From an uncultured Selenomonadaceae bacterium (GTDB lineage Bacteria; Bacillota; Negativicutes; Selenomonadales; Selenomonadaceae): a stretch of 13,222 nt of DNA. The number at the start of each line of letters is the position of its first letter. Positions within the stretch are counted from its first letter, which is position 1. The translations under genes were made by a program, and so were the position numbers. Location: contig CALZDE010000037.1 of assembly GCA_945637225.1 (NCBI GenBank), forward strand, positions 1 through 13,222, in the 5' to 3' direction. This document shows, one piece after another, positions 6,240 to 13,222 of this stretch. The notes beneath the pieces are model-generated. The model did no database searches. It was not told where the DNA came from and worked only from the letters and a program-made list of their open reading frames with translations.

Positions 6240-8117
6240 GTGGAGGATAATAAGCAGGAGATGGAAGCCTTTAATACCAGATTGAAGGTCTTAACTGGTG
6301 TAATTGTATTCATCATTACTGTACTCATATCCCGCATGGCTTATTTGCAGATTTATGATGGTGATTATTATGCCAGCCTTGCTGATGGCAACCGTATCCG
6401 TATTGTTCCAGCAGTAGCACCTAGAGGTATTTTTTATGACCGAAATGGTAAAATGCTGGTAACTAATAGACCAGGCTTTACGGTTTCATTACTGCCGTTA
6501 AATGGTCCAATTTCTCCTGAGGTAATACAGAATTTAAGCACATTGCTGAATGTTCCAGTGGAGAAAATAAATGAGCGTATCAAAAATCATATTGGCTTTG
6601 ACCCAATCAAGGTAAAGGATGATGTGGGGCCAGAAATGATGACCCTGATTGAGGAACGCAAGGATCAGTATCCTGGTGTTGTAATAGAGGTTAAGCCTAT
6701 TCGTGAGTACACGATGAAGGAATATGCGGCGCATGCTTTTGGCTATGTAAGTGAAATCAGTGATGCCGAGCTGGAGAAAAAGAAGGATGAGGGCTACAAG
6801 AGTGGTGACATCATCGGTAAATTTGGCTTGGAAAAGGTATATGATAAGGAACTTCGTGGCGAAAATGGCGGTGAGCAGGTAGAGGTAGATGTTACAGGCA
6901 AGCCTGTTCAGGTAATTGGCAAGAAGAATCCTGTACCTGGCTATGATTTGTATCTGACAATAGATGCAGATATTCAGGCAGCGGCAGAAAAGGCGATTGA
7001 TGAACAGCTGGTGCAAATTGGTGCAAAGGCAGCAGCAGCAGTTGTCATGAATCCTCAGACTGGTGAGGTTTTAGCCATTGTAAGCCGTCCTGCCTTCGAC
7101 CCAAATCTTTTTGCTCATGGTATTTCCGAGAAGGACTGGAAGAAAATCAATGATAACCCAAATTTCCCTATGGATAACAAGGCTATTACTGGTGAGTATC
7201 CTCCAGGTTCTACCTTTAAGATAGTAACTGGTACAGCTGCCTTAGACAGCGGTCATGTAACAGCTGAGGAAAAAATAAATGATATCGGTCATCACTGGAT
7301 TATCCCTAAGGGGAATGCTGATGGTGAGGTATTGGGCTGGATTAACTTTGAGGAAGCTATGGCTCATTCCGATAACGTGTATTTCTACGAGATGGGCAAC
7401 CGCATGGGCATTGATACCTTGGAAAAATATGCCAGAATGTTTGGCTTAGGCAAGATTACTGGTATTGATTTACCTTATGAATCTGATGGCCTTGTGGCTA
7501 ATAGACGTTATAAAGAGCTGAACTTTAAAGAGGAATGGTATTTAGCTGAGACATTTGATGCCGCTATCGGTCAGGGCTTCAACCTGGTTACTCCATTGCA
7601 GGCTGCTATGGTAATGGGTGAAATTGCCGCAGATGGCAAACGCTACAGACCACACATGGTGGACCGCATGGTAGATGTGAATGGCAATGTAGTGAAGAAG
7701 TTTGAGCCTGAGCTGATGGGTACTCTGGATGTATCTCCAGAGGTTATTAAGCATGTGCAGACCGGTCTGAAGGGCGTTACGGTTTATGGTACTGCGGCTT
7801 CTATTTTCAGGGGATTTCCTATCGCAATTGCTGGTAAAACAGGTACAGCAGAGAATCCTCATGGCCGTGATCATGGCTGGTTTGTAGCATATGGACCATT
7901 TGATAATCCTAACATAGTAGTGGCAGTTATAGTAGAGCAGGGCGGTTATGGTGCCCAGTCAGCGGTTCCTATTGGCAGAAAGATACTTCATGCGGCATTC
8001 CATGTGCCTACCCCAGAGCAGATAGCAGCTCAGGAAGCGGCGAAAAAGAAGGCAGAGCAGGAGGCAGCGGCCAAGAAGAAGGCTGAGGAAGCAGCCGCTA
8101 AGGCGAAGAAGCAGTGA
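6240..8117 (+). CDS. mrdA: penicillin-binding protein 2, elongasome transpeptidase
   Basis: The 625-residue product has the class B PBP plan: a short cytoplasmic end, one membrane anchor (about 18-36) and a dimerisation domain opening with VAPRGIFYDRNGKML (59-73). A C-terminal transpeptidase domain follows. Catalytic motifs are intact: STFK at 324-327 (nucleophile Ser324), SDN at 377-379 and KTG at 533-535. It cross-links new side-wall peptidoglycan with RodA, as the mreBCD neighbours imply. The start is GTG at 6240 with AGAGG seven bases upstream. After the domain ends (about 592), residues 593-625 form an Ala/Lys/Glu-rich, highly charged helix-like tail with internal repetition, which is not part of the PBP2 domain. 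The stop codon region abuts minC. PBP2 rather than FtsI is favoured by context. Confidence 0.95.
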   Translation: MEDNKQEMEAFNTRLKVLTGVIVFIITVLISRMAYLQIYDGDYYASLADGNRIRIVPAVAPRGIFYDRNGKMLVTNRPGFTVSLLPLNGPISPEVIQNLSTLLNVPVEKINERIKNHIGFDPIKVKDDVGPEMMTLIEERKDQYPGVVIEVKPIREYTMKEYAAHAFGYVSEISDAELEKKKDEGYKSGDIIGKFGLEKVYDKELRGENGGEQVEVDVTGKPVQVIGKKNPVPGYDLYLTIDADIQAAAEKAIDEQLVQIGAKAAAAVVMNPQTGEVLAIVSRPAFDPNLFAHGISEKDWKKINDNPNFPMDNKAITGEYPPGSTFKIVTGTAALDSGHVTAEEKINDIGHHWIIPKGNADGEVLGWINFEEAMAHSDNVYFYEMGNRMGIDTLEKYARMFGLGKITGIDLPYESDGLVANRRYKELNFKEEWYLAETFDAAIGQGFNLVTPLQAAMVMGEIAADGKRYRPHMVDRMVDVNGNVVKKFEPELMGTLDVSPEVIKHVQTGLKGVTVYGTAASIFRGFPIAIAGKTGTAENPHGRDHGWFVAYGPFDNPNIVVAVIVEQGGYGAQSAVPIGRKILHAAFHVPTPEQIAAQEAAKKKAEQEAAAKKKAEEAAAKAKKQ

Positions 8118-8131
8118 AAAGCGGGGGAGTT

Positions 8132-8962
8132 ATGAGTACGAGTGCAATTAAGATAAAGGGTGGCAAAGACGGACTTTGGGTTATTCTTGATAAATCTGTT
8201 TCTTTTCCCGTTATAGAAGCGGAAATAAAGGAAAAGCTGGAGCATAATAAAAATTATTTTCCTCAGGGAACAGCTATAACTATTGTAGCAAAGGGGTTTG
8301 GACCGCAGTCAAAAAAGAGATTGCAGGAAATGTTTTCAGCAAGACAGGTTACTGTGAATTTTGCAGATGCCGAGCCTGCTAAGATTATCGCTAGAAAAAC
8401 AGCGGAAAATGAATTAAGAAGACGTTCCTATACAAAGGGCTTTGAGCCGGAGCCAGTTGTTCAGGAGGTTGCAATACCTCCAATAACCAGTATCCCGAAG
8501 GAAAGAGATATTAGATTTGGGAAGACACCTCAGCACGAGCCAATGATGGAGCCCCAGCCAGTGGCAGAACAACAGCCAGAGATTCAGCAGCCAGCTGTTC
8601 AGCCAAGTCAGGCACCTACCCCTCAGCCTAAGGCAGAAGAAATGATGGTATTCAATCGTACCGTCAGGGGCGGTGAGGAGATTATTTCTGAAGGATCTAT
8701 TCTCATTTGTGGCAATGTCCATGTCGGCGCTCATATTGTTGCTGGCGGTAACATTGATATTCGGGGTACATGCAGTGGTATTGTTCATGCCGGTTCACGT
8801 GGTGATTCTACGGCATATATCATTGCTGATAAGATGGAGCCTATGCAGATACGCATTGCTAATATGGTGGCCCGCTGTCCAGATAATGTTGAGGAGACCA
8901 GTGGTGCAGAAAAGGCTTATGTCAAGGATGGCAAGATAATTGTAGAAGCCGTAACACGTTAA
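8132..8962 (+). CDS. minC: septum site-determining protein MinC
   Basis: The 276-residue product has both MinC domains. The N-terminal FtsZ-inhibiting domain covers about 1-98 (IKIKGGKDGLWVILD...). The C-terminal beta-helix domain covers about 172-270, with GNVHVGAHIVAGGNIDIRG, GIVHAGSRGD and QIRIANMV. Between them is an unusually long linker of about 70 residues rich in Pro, Gln and Glu (low complexity at 136-167). The motif that touches MinD, normally RSGQ, reads RGGE at 179-182. MinC, carried by MinD, blocks FtsZ polymerisation near the poles. The start is uncertain. ATG 8132 is the family-like start, but GGGGGAG is only two bases upstream. A GTG at 8114 overlapping the mrdA stop would add six residues and couple the two genes. 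Confidence 0.93.
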   Translation: MSTSAIKIKGGKDGLWVILDKSVSFPVIEAEIKEKLEHNKNYFPQGTAITIVAKGFGPQSKKRLQEMFSARQVTVNFADAEPAKIIARKTAENELRRRSYTKGFEPEPVVQEVAIPPITSIPKERDIRFGKTPQHEPMMEPQPVAEQQPEIQQPAVQPSQAPTPQPKAEEMMVFNRTVRGGEEIISEGSILICGNVHVGAHIVAGGNIDIRGTCSGIVHAGSRGDSTAYIIADKMEPMQIRIANMVARCPDNVEETSGAEKAYVKDGKIIVEAVTR

Positions 8963-8996
8963 GATGATTTTATGCTAGAAAGGCAGGAATATATAG

Positions 8997-9785
8997 ATGA
9001 GTAAAGTTATAGTAGTAACCTCCGGCAAGGGCGGTGTAGGTAAGACCACTACTTCTGCTAATATCGGTATGGGACTTGCTATGCGTGGTAATAGCGTAGT
9101 ATTAATTGATACTGATACTGGCTTACGCAATCTGGATTTGCTTTTGGGCTTAGAGAACCGTATTCTCTATGATTTGGTTGATGTTACCGAGGGCCGTGTT
9201 CCTTACCGTAAGGCTCTGGTGGCTCACAAGAAGTATGAGAAGCTTTTACTTCTGCCAACCTCTCAGATTCGTGATAAGTCTGCTATTAATCCTGCACAGC
9301 TGATGGTACTTTGTGATGAGCTCCGCAAGAATTACGATTATGTAATTATTGACTGTCCAGCAGGTATTGAGCAGGGCTTTAAGACTGCTATCGCCGCAGC
9401 TGATATGGCTATCGTAGTAACTATGCCTGAGATTGCGGCTGTCCGTGATGCGGATAAGATTATCGGTGAGCTTCTCCGTTCTGAGAAGAATGACATTAGA
9501 CTTATTGTCAACCGTATTCGTCCTAGCATGGTAGATCAGGGCGAAATGATGAATATGGAAGAAATTCAGAAGCATTTAGAGCTTAAGTGCATTGGTCAGA
9601 TTCCAGATGAGCAGTCTGTTATTACTGCGGCTAATATTGGTGAGCCAGTAATTCTCAATCAGGATTCCTATGCAGGCAAGGCTTATGCAAATATCGTTGG
9701 CCGTATCTGCGGTGAAGAAATTCCTTTCCTGGTAGTCCCTAAAGATGGCCTGTTAAAGCGCTTGAAGAAAGCATTTGGCTTTTAA
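8997..9785 (+). CDS. minD: septum site-determining protein MinD, membrane ATPase
   Basis: The 262-residue product is a complete MinD. The deviant Walker A motif KGGVGKTT is at 11-18 with signature Lys11. Switch I, IDTDTGLRNLD, is at 37-47 and Walker B, VIIDCPAG, at 116-123. The C-terminus GLLKRLKKAFGF (251-262) is the amphipathic membrane-targeting helix. ATP-bound MinD dimers sit on the inner membrane and recruit MinC; MinE triggers ATP hydrolysis and release. The ATG follows AGGA by eight bases, 34 bases after minC. Arginine codons are mostly CGT, as in mreB, which suggests high expression. minCDE order is conserved in bacteria with an oscillating Min system. Confidence 0.97.
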   Translation: MSKVIVVTSGKGGVGKTTTSANIGMGLAMRGNSVVLIDTDTGLRNLDLLLGLENRILYDLVDVTEGRVPYRKALVAHKKYEKLLLLPTSQIRDKSAINPAQLMVLCDELRKNYDYVIIDCPAGIEQGFKTAIAAADMAIVVTMPEIAAVRDADKIIGELLRSEKNDIRLIVNRIRPSMVDQGEMMNMEEIQKHLELKCIGQIPDEQSVITAANIGEPVILNQDSYAGKAYANIVGRICGEEIPFLVVPKDGLLKRLKKAFGF

Positions 9786-9800
9786 GGGAGGGGGCGGAAA

Positions 9801-10061
9801 ATGTTTGATTCCATTATGAAGATTTTTGGTAAAAAGGAAAAATCTGGCAAGATAGCTGGTGACCGTCTGCGGGTATTATTAGTGCATGACCGTGCTAATA
9901 TGTCTCCAGAGATTATGGAGAAGCTGAGGGATGATATCATACAGGTTATTTCCAAATATATGGATATCAATAAGAAGGATATGGAGCTTTCATTTGAGAA
10001 TGAGGATAATGCAGTAGCTTTGGTAGCTAATATCCCGGTTCGCAGAATGAGACATAGTTAA
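9801..10061 (+). CDS. minE: cell division topological specificity factor MinE
   Basis: At 86 residues this is the normal MinE size. The N-terminal ten residues, MFDSIMKIFG, form the membrane-binding amphipathic segment. RLRVLLVHDRA (22-32) is the MinD-contact region that switches between helix and strand. The rest is the dimerisation domain, with DDIIQVISKYMDI and a strand ending VALVANIPV. MinE stimulates MinD ATPase and makes the Min proteins oscillate. Its presence shows an oscillator-type Min system, not the DivIVA-only type of Bacillus. It starts 15 bases after minD with GGAGG nine bases before the ATG, and it is the last gene before a strong terminator. Confidence 0.96.
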   Translation: MFDSIMKIFGKKEKSGKIAGDRLRVLLVHDRANMSPEIMEKLRDDIIQVISKYMDINKKDMELSFENEDNAVALVANIPVRRMRHS

Positions 10062-10076
10062 AAGCTTTTATTTTTA

Positions 10077-10115
10077 GGTGGTATGGAGTTTTTGCACATA
10101 CCCCCTTTTATTTTT
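10077..10115 (+). terminator. intrinsic terminator after minE
   Basis: GGTATG (10080-10085) pairs with CATACC (10097-10102) around an 11-base loop. After one T-C mismatch the stem extends by two further G-C pairs (10077-10078 with 10104-10105). A T-rich tract, TTTTATTTTT, follows at 10106-10115. It lies 16 bases after the minE stop, so it should end the mreB-to-minE transcription unit. Confidence 0.75.
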
Positions 10116-10125
10116 CTTTATTTAG

Positions 10126-10134
10126 TGATATTAT
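10126..10134 (+). promoter_or_regulatory. probable extended -10 promoter for rodA
   Basis: TGATATTAT at 10126-10134 is an extended -10 (TG, one base, TATTAT). No good -35 is visible 16-18 bases upstream, where the terminator T-tract lies. Since a terminator precedes it, rodA needs some promoter in this 117-base gap. An overlapping TATATA at 10133-10138 is an alternative. Confidence 0.4.
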
Positions 10135-10178
10135 ATATAGTGGATATTTCTGTATGTAATATGTAGGAGGTTTTAGCC

Positions 10179-11285
10179 TTGGTGAGTAAAAGATGGCTTA
10201 GGCGCACAGATTTTGTACTTATTGGAGCAGTGGCGGCTATTCTGATTATCAGTCTGATAACGATTGGCAGTGCTACCCATATAAATAATCCTAGTGATGA
10301 AAGATACTGGTATGTAGAGCGTCAGGGTATATTTACCATAATGAATGTAGCAGTTGCAATCTTTCTGATGAATTTTGATTATAAAATCTTAGGGCGTTAT
10401 GGCAATAAGCTTTATATATTTAATATCATCATGCTTTTGGCGGTAATGTTTGTGGGACAGTCTGCCCTTGGTGCCCAGCGCTGGATTCAGATTGGACCTA
10501 TTACCTTACAGCCATCTGAGTTTTCTAAGATCATTATGATAGTTTCCATAGCTACTATTTTGCAGGACAAATTTGGCAGGATAAATTCCTTTAGGGATTT
10601 TATACCAATCGCCCTTTATGTGGGATTTCCCTTCCTGCTGGTTATGAAACAGCCTGACCTTGGTACGTCCTTGGTATTTATGGCAATTTTCTTCGGTATG
10701 ATTTTTGCCAGCGGTATCAGATTAAAAATTCTCGGCTGGATTTTTGCGGCGGGGGTGGTCTGTGCACCTCTTTTGTGGCACGTGCTGAAAGATTATCAGA
10801 AAATGCGACTAATGGTATTTATGGACCCTAATATTGACCCATTAGGTTCTGGCTATCATATTATTCAGTCAAAAATAGCTATCGGTTCAGGACTGTTATT
10901 TGGCAAGGGGCTTTTTGAAGGTACACAGAGTCAGCTGAACTTTTTGCCGGAGAATCATACTGACTTTATTTTTGCCGTAGTAGGTGAGGAGCTGGGCTTT
11001 ATCGGGGCGACGATACTTCTTCTGCTGTATCTTCTTCTGCTGTGGCGAGGAATTGAAATTGCTAAAGAAGCACAGGATACCTTTGGCAGACTGCTGGCAG
11101 TAGGTATCACCTCTATGCTGGCGTTCCACGTATTGGTAAATGTAGGCATGACCGCTGGAATAATGCCTGTTACCGGTATTCCGCTTCCATTTATGAGCTA
11201 CGGTGTCAGTGCCTTGACAACAAATATTATGGCTATCGCAATACTTATGAATATACACATGCGAAATCAGACATTACAGTTTTAA
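10179..11285 (+). CDS. rodA: RodA, SEDS-family peptidoglycan glycosyltransferase of the elongasome
   Basis: The 368-residue product has about ten membrane segments and the SEDS signatures. GAQRWIQIGP is at 98-107, LQPSEFSK at 110-117 and QPDLGTS at 158-164. FLPENHTDFIFAVVGEELG (255-273) carries the essential Asp262 in the HTDFIFA motif, and PLPFMSYGVSAL is near the C-terminus (336-346). RodA polymerises glycan strands from lipid II with PBP2. The start is TTG at 10179, eight bases after a strong TAGGAGG; the GTG codon directly after it is an equally possible start. The length and the mre/PBP2 neighbours favour RodA over FtsW or SpoVE. It begins a new unit after the minE terminator and is followed by the radical SAM gene after 32 bases. 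Confidence 0.95.
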   Translation: MVSKRWLRRTDFVLIGAVAAILIISLITIGSATHINNPSDERYWYVERQGIFTIMNVAVAIFLMNFDYKILGRYGNKLYIFNIIMLLAVMFVGQSALGAQRWIQIGPITLQPSEFSKIIMIVSIATILQDKFGRINSFRDFIPIALYVGFPFLLVMKQPDLGTSLVFMAIFFGMIFASGIRLKILGWIFAAGVVCAPLLWHVLKDYQKMRLMVFMDPNIDPLGSGYHIIQSKIAIGSGLLFGKGLFEGTQSQLNFLPENHTDFIFAVVGEELGFIGATILLLLYLLLLWRGIEIAKEAQDTFGRLLAVGITSMLAFHVLVNVGMTAGIMPVTGIPLPFMSYGVSALTTNIMAIAILMNIHMRNQTLQF

Positions 11286-11317
11286 ATAGATAAATAAATT
11301 ATGGAGAGTATGAGCAA

Positions 11318-13180
11318 ATGAAAATAAATTTATCCCCATCCCTGTTGCAGTCCGTAGAGAAGCCAGCCCGTTATACTGGCGGTGAATGGAATGCAGTAAA
11401 AAAGAATTTAGATGACGTAAAATGCCGTTTTGCCCTTGCCCTGCCTGATGTATACGAGGTAGGCATGTCAAATCTCGGTTTAAAGATTCTCTATCAGGTA
11501 TTAAACAACAGAGAAGATATTTTTGCTGAGAGAGTTTATGCTCCTTGGGTAGATATGGAAGAGAAGATGAGAGAGCAGAATATACCTCTGTTTTCCTTGG
11601 AAAGCTTTTCTCCGATTAAGGAATTTGATTTCCTTGGCTTTTCCCTGCAGTATGAGATGATTTATTCCAATGTGCTGAATATGCTGGATTTAGCAGGTAT
11701 TCCAATCTGGGCAAAGGACCGTGATGAAACTGTTCCTTTTGTTGTAGGCGGCGGCCCATGCGTTTATAATACAGAGCCAATTGCTGACTTCTTCGATTTC
11801 TTCATTGTAGGTGAGGGCGAGGAGACTATTATTGATGTATGTGATGCCTTTATTGAATGGAAAAATGAGGGCTGTAATGGTGGCAGAAAGGGCTTTTTAC
11901 TGAAAATTGCTCCTTTGCAGGGTATCTATGTACCATCATTCTACGAAGCTGAGTATGATGAAAATAACCGTTTCAGCAGTATAAAGCCAATCGAAAGTGT
12001 GGCTCCTGCCGTAGTTAAGAAGCGTGTTATTCAGAATATGGATGAAGTTCCTTTTGTAGAAAAGCAGGTAGTGCCTTTCATTGACATTGTTCATGACCGC
12101 ATTATGCTTGAGCTTTTCAGAGGATGTACCCGTGGCTGTCGTTTCTGTCAGGCCGGCACCTCTTATCGTCCTATACGTGAGCGCAGTCGTGAGCATTTGA
12201 AGAAGCTGGCCCGTAAGCTTGTTGATTATACTGGCTACAATGAAATGTCCCTTACTTCCTTAAGTTCAGCAGATTATTCCTGTTTAGGTGAATTAGTTGA
12301 GGATTTGCTGGAGGATTACAAGGACGAGAAAATGAGCTTCTCTCTGCCATCTCTTCGCATTGACAGTTTCTCTATTGACTTGGCTCATAAGCTTCAGCAG
12401 GTGCGTAAGAGCGGTCTGACCTTTGCTCCTGAGGCTGGCACTCAGCGTATGCGTGATGTTATCAATAAGGGTGTTACTGAGGAAAATCTTTTAACTGCGG
12501 TAGAAGCGGCTTTTAAGCAGGGCTGGAAGCAGGTAAAATTGTACTTTATGATGGGCCTGCCTACTGAAACTGATGAGGATGTAAAGGGAATTGCTGACCT
12601 TGCTAAGAAGGTAGTGGATAAGTACTGGGAGGTTACTCATAAGCGCAACGTAACTGTAACCATCAGCGTGTCCTGTTTTGTACCAAAGCCACATACTCCA
12701 TTCCAGTGGTTTGGTCAGGTGCCAAAGGAAGAATTTGAGCGTCGTCAGCGTTTATTAAAGGACACTATCAAGGACAGAGCAATTAAGTTTAATTATCACG
12801 ATGCAAGAGTAAGTGTATTAGAGGGTGCTATTGCCCGTGGTGACCGTCGTATCAGCAAGGTTATTTATCAGGCATGGGCTGACGGTGCTAAGTTTGATGG
12901 CTGGAATGACCTCTTTAAGAATGAGGTATGGCATGAAGCCTTTGATAAGTGCGGTATAGATATTAAGGAATACAATGAGCGTACCAGAGATTTTGAGGAG
13001 CCATTACCATGGGAGCATACTACTCCGGGCGTAACAAGGAAGTTCCTGAAAAATGAATGGGATAAGGGCATGAGAGAAGAACTGACACATGACTGCCGCA
13101 GAAATACCTGTACTGGCTGTGGTGTCTGTCCAAGCTTAGGTGTTAAGATTGTAGATTACAAGGCGAAGGAGGCTGAATAA
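11318..13180 (+). CDS. TIGR03960-like radical SAM protein with B12-binding-like N-terminal domain
   Basis: The 620-residue product has three parts. The N-terminal B12-binding-like domain (about 36-185; PDVYEVGMSNLGLKILY, VGGGPCVYNTEP, FIVGEGEE) lacks the DxHxxG cobalamin-ligand motif. The radical SAM core follows, with CxxxCxxC at Cys270, Cys274 and Cys277 (RGCTRGCRFCQAG), the SAM-contacting SLTSLSSADY, TFAPEAGTQRMR and LYFMMGLPTE. The C-terminus holds four more cysteines, Cys593, Cys598, Cys601 and Cys604, spaced CX4CX2CX2C, able to hold a second Fe-S cluster or a metal. The overall match is to the uncharacterised TIGR03960 family, which usually precedes a DUF2344 protein and ribonuclease E/G. 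The reaction and substrate are unknown. The ATG follows GGAGAG by nine bases, 32 bases after rodA with no terminator, so it is probably cotranscribed with rodA. Confidence 0.88.
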   Translation: MKINLSPSLLQSVEKPARYTGGEWNAVKKNLDDVKCRFALALPDVYEVGMSNLGLKILYQVLNNREDIFAERVYAPWVDMEEKMREQNIPLFSLESFSPIKEFDFLGFSLQYEMIYSNVLNMLDLAGIPIWAKDRDETVPFVVGGGPCVYNTEPIADFFDFFIVGEGEETIIDVCDAFIEWKNEGCNGGRKGFLLKIAPLQGIYVPSFYEAEYDENNRFSSIKPIESVAPAVVKKRVIQNMDEVPFVEKQVVPFIDIVHDRIMLELFRGCTRGCRFCQAGTSYRPIRERSREHLKKLARKLVDYTGYNEMSLTSLSSADYSCLGELVEDLLEDYKDEKMSFSLPSLRIDSFSIDLAHKLQQVRKSGLTFAPEAGTQRMRDVINKGVTEENLLTAVEAAFKQGWKQVKLYFMMGLPTETDEDVKGIADLAKKVVDKYWEVTHKRNVTVTISVSCFVPKPHTPFQWFGQVPKEEFERRQRLLKDTIKDRAIKFNYHDARVSVLEGAIARGDRRISKVIYQAWADGAKFDGWNDLFKNEVWHEAFDKCGIDIKEYNERTRDFEEPLPWEHTTPGVTRKFLKNEWDKGMREELTHDCRRNTCTGCGVCPSLGVKIVDYKAKEAE

Positions 13181-13194
13181 CAGTTAATATTATG

Positions 13195-13213
13195 TTATAA
13201 AATATTATAAAAT
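13195..13213. repeat. AT-only direct repeat downstream of the radical SAM gene
   Basis: TTATAAAAT occurs at 13195-13203 and again at 13205-13213, a period of 10 bases, inside an almost pure A/T stretch that begins after the stop codon. No hairpin or ribosome binding site is seen before the window ends. It could supply a -10 element for the next gene. Confidence 0.35.
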
Positions 13214-13222
13214 TATGTTTGA

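Noticed and set aside
6534..7016. 160-codon minus-strand open frame
   Set aside because: It is antisense to the conserved PBP2 coding sequence, and its hydrophobic, Leu/Ile/Tyr-rich product is a by-product of PBP2 codons.
8673..8939. 88-codon plus-strand frame inside minC
   Set aside because: It overlaps the conserved C-terminal domain of MinC in another frame and has no independent start signals.
1..13222. CRISPR arrays, tRNA or rRNA genes, insertion sequences, phage or defence genes
   Set aside because: I saw no regularly spaced repeats, no tRNA- or rRNA-like sequence, no transposase or integrase motifs, and no terminal inverted repeats. The region is housekeeping throughout.

Overview
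The window looks like chromosomal core sequence from a low-GC diderm Firmicute, most likely a member of the Negativicutes (the Selenomonas / Anaerovibrio / Megamonas type). The basis is the order radC, mreB, mreC, mreD, mrdA (PBP2), minC, minD, minE, rodA, then a B12-binding-like radical SAM protein. A full MinCDE system and an elongasome PBP2 sit next to strong AGGAGG-type ribosome binding sites and moderately AT-rich codon use. The class is inferred; the genus cannot be fixed from sequence alone.

Layout. Bases 1-173 hold the 5' end of a minus-strand membrane protein gene, probably TVP38/TMEM64 (SNARE-associated) family. A 319-base divergent region follows, with a good sigma-A-type promoter, a 34-codon leader-like reading frame and a long-range RNA stem ahead of a CorA-type cation channel gene (493-1461). 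An acyltransferase-3 membrane protein gene follows on the same strand (1520-2677). radC (2809-3495) and mreB (3624-4664) each have their own near-consensus promoter, and in both an AAATGC...GCATTT inverted repeat overlaps the -35 box. From mreB to minE (3624-10061) the genes run in one direction with short gaps, interrupted only by an 81-base gap with a hairpin before mrdA. A clear intrinsic terminator closes this block after minE. rodA (10179-11285) and the radical SAM gene (11318-13180) then form a new unit.

How the genes work together. MreB filaments, the scaffold MreC, the membrane protein MreD, the transpeptidase PBP2 and the glycosyltransferase RodA form the elongasome that builds the side wall. 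MinC, MinD and MinE keep the FtsZ ring away from the poles. Elongation and division-site placement are therefore expressed largely from one stretch, although RodA is separated from its partner PBP2 by the Min genes and a terminator. The radical SAM gene belongs to a family usually found just upstream of a DUF2344 gene and ribonuclease E/G; those would lie past the window edge.

This is mostly an ordinary housekeeping region, and I see no mobile element, CRISPR array, phage, defence or biosynthetic system. The points most worth a second look are the corA leader, the shared promoter inverted repeats, the low-complexity tails on PBP2, MreC and MinC, the altered MinD-contact motif in MinC, and the C-terminal cysteine cluster of the uncharacterised radical SAM protein.
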